Source: Acinetobacter sp. ANC 4910 (lineage in GTDB: Bacteria > Pseudomonadota > Gammaproteobacteria > Pseudomonadales > Moraxellaceae). Taken from it: 64,000 nt of DNA. This document shows, in pieces, positions 63,118 to 64,000 of this stretch. Numbering within the stretch: position 1 is the first letter of the stretch; every line of letters begins with the position of its first letter. Location of the stretch: assembly GCF_004331035.1 (NCBI RefSeq), contig NZ_SJNT01000013.1, positions 1 to 64,000 on the forward strand, in the 5' to 3' direction. The notes under the pieces are model-generated. The model did not search any database, was not told where the DNA came from, and was given only the letters and a program-made list of their open reading frames with translations. Both the position numbers and the translations under genes were made by a program.

Positions 63118-64000
63118 ATGCAGAAAGGTATTCGACAATCAATGGCATGGTTACATTCTTGGACAGGGTTACTGCTAGGATGGGTCATATTCGTCATATT
63201 TCTGATGGGCACGGCGTCGTATTATCGTCATGAAATTAACTTATGGATGCAGCCACAACTGGCAAAATATGAAATTCAACAGCAAACAGCCATTCTCTCT
63301 GCAACAGACTATTTACAAACGCATGCACCCGATGCGAAATCATGGTTTATTGGTATCGCAACTGCCGAATCACCCGTCAATAACATTTATTGGCAAAAAG
63401 CAGATGGCAGCTATGAAAGAAAAACTTTAGATGCCAACACTGGAAAAGAACTAAGCCTTTCAGCCACAGAAGGCGGCGACTTTTTCTATCACTTCCATTA
63501 TCAACTTTTTGGTCTGCCCGTTGATATCGGACGGCTCGCAGTTTCTATCGCTGCTTTTATTATGCTGATTGCCCTAATTTCAGGCATTATGACCCATAAA
63601 AAGATTTTCACAGATTTCTTTACTCTTCGAACCTTTAAATCGCAGCGTTCTTGGCTTGATTTTCATAATGTATCCTCCGTGATTGCACTGCCTTTTTTCT
63701 TGATGATTACTTTTACAGGTTTGGCAATTTTCTTTTATCTGTATCTTCCTTGGGGTATGAAAGCGCTTTATCCTGAAAATCCATATCAGTATTTTACTGA
63801 AATCCGCACCAATGTCGTGACACAAAACACCTTAATAACACCTCAGGCTAATTTGCCAATGTCCGAATTACTGCAAAAAGTAGAACAGCATTGGGGCAAG
63901 CAAGCATTACGTTCAATCTCAGTACAAAATCCAAATACTAATCAAGCTTTGTACATATTTACACAACTCCAAGAGCATAGTATTACGGGCAATCAACCGC
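63118..64000 (+). CDS. PepSY-associated transmembrane protein (3' truncated by window edge)
   Basis: The frame from ATG 63118 stays open for 294 codons to the edge. The N-terminus QKGIRQSMAWLHSWTGLLLG and an LHSW motif are typical of PepSY-TM proteins. More helices are at FIMLIALISGIMTHK (about 145), then SWLDFHNVSSVIALPFFLMI (about 180), with WGMKALYP further on. Such proteins next to siderophore receptors are often proposed ferric-siderophore reductases. The C-terminal part is outside the window. Confidence 0.85.
   Translation, partial: MQKGIRQSMAWLHSWTGLLLGWVIFVIFLMGTASYYRHEINLWMQPQLAKYEIQQQTAILSATDYLQTHAPDAKSWFIGIATAESPVNNIYWQKADGSYERKTLDANTGKELSLSATEGGDFFYHFHYQLFGLPVDIGRLAVSIAAFIMLIALISGIMTHKKIFTDFFTLRTFKSQRSWLDFHNVSSVIALPFFLMITFTGLAIFFYLYLPWGMKALYPENPYQYFTEIRTNVVTQNTLITPQANLPMSELLQKVEQHWGKQALRSISVQNPNTNQALYIFTQLQEHSITGNQP

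Overview
The window is a chromosomal segment of a gammaproteobacterium, almost certainly Acinetobacter (Moraxellaceae). The reasons are the low-GC protein-dense DNA, the two-domain mannitol-1-phosphate dehydrogenase/phosphatase (MtlD) described from Acinetobacter, a terminal alkane hydroxylase (AlkM) divergent from its AraC-type regulator, a cydP-cydA-cydB-cydX-ybgE operon, and several small proteins of Acinetobacter style. No phage, insertion sequence, CRISPR array or rRNA gene is seen. The window opens inside a TetR-type regulator and closes inside a PepSY membrane protein.

Layout. 1-3.8 kb: TetR remnant of the window edge, lipoprotein, alpha/beta hydrolase, and a persulfide-dioxygenase-like / split YeeE-YedE sulfur cluster. 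4.0-6.1 kb: LysR regulator divergent from an LrgA/LrgB pair. 6.2-9.8 kb: a leftward late-cobalamin operon (2H-phosphoesterase-like gene, cobU, cobT, cobC, cobS). 9.8-12 kb: mtlD. 12.2-15.6 kb: small genes, initiator tRNA, a cold-shock protein, a lipoprotein and ybaK. 15.8-21.7 kb: a tight six-gene rightward operon related to E. coli ynbABCD, combining CDP-alcohol phosphotransferase, hydrolase-methyltransferase fusion, PAP2-DSP phosphatase fusion, small membrane protein, PlsC acyltransferase and CdsA-like synthase. This looks like a self-contained membrane lipid pathway of unknown product and is the strongest candidate for an undescribed system.

21.7-37.6 kb is mostly housekeeping: CinA-like protein, TetR, argF, ynfA, clpS-clpA, argC, a membrane diguanylate cyclase, a YgjP-like metalloprotein, rpiA divergent from ilvA, and the ktrA-ktrB potassium uptake pair. 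37.8-44.7 kb: pldA, an M16C peptidase, a GNAT protein, a PfkB-type kinase, a Rieske protein and a YqiJ-like protein. 45.2-48.6 kb: the cytochrome bd operon. 48.6-51.4 kb: GNAT, aroC, prmB. 52.2-56.8 kb: ABC1 kinase, two dissimilar acyl-CoA dehydrogenases, GNAT. 56.9-60.4 kb: alkM/alkR and lpxB. 60.6-64 kb: a Fur-box-preceded TonB receptor with DUF3649-like and PepSY genes.

Themes that join neighbours are alkane/fatty acyl metabolism (alkM and the acyl-CoA dehydrogenases), osmoadaptation (mtlD, ktrAB), membrane lipid remodelling (ynb-like operon, pldA, lpxB) and respiration (cyd). All functional calls rest on reading motifs and gene order by eye. No database search was run.
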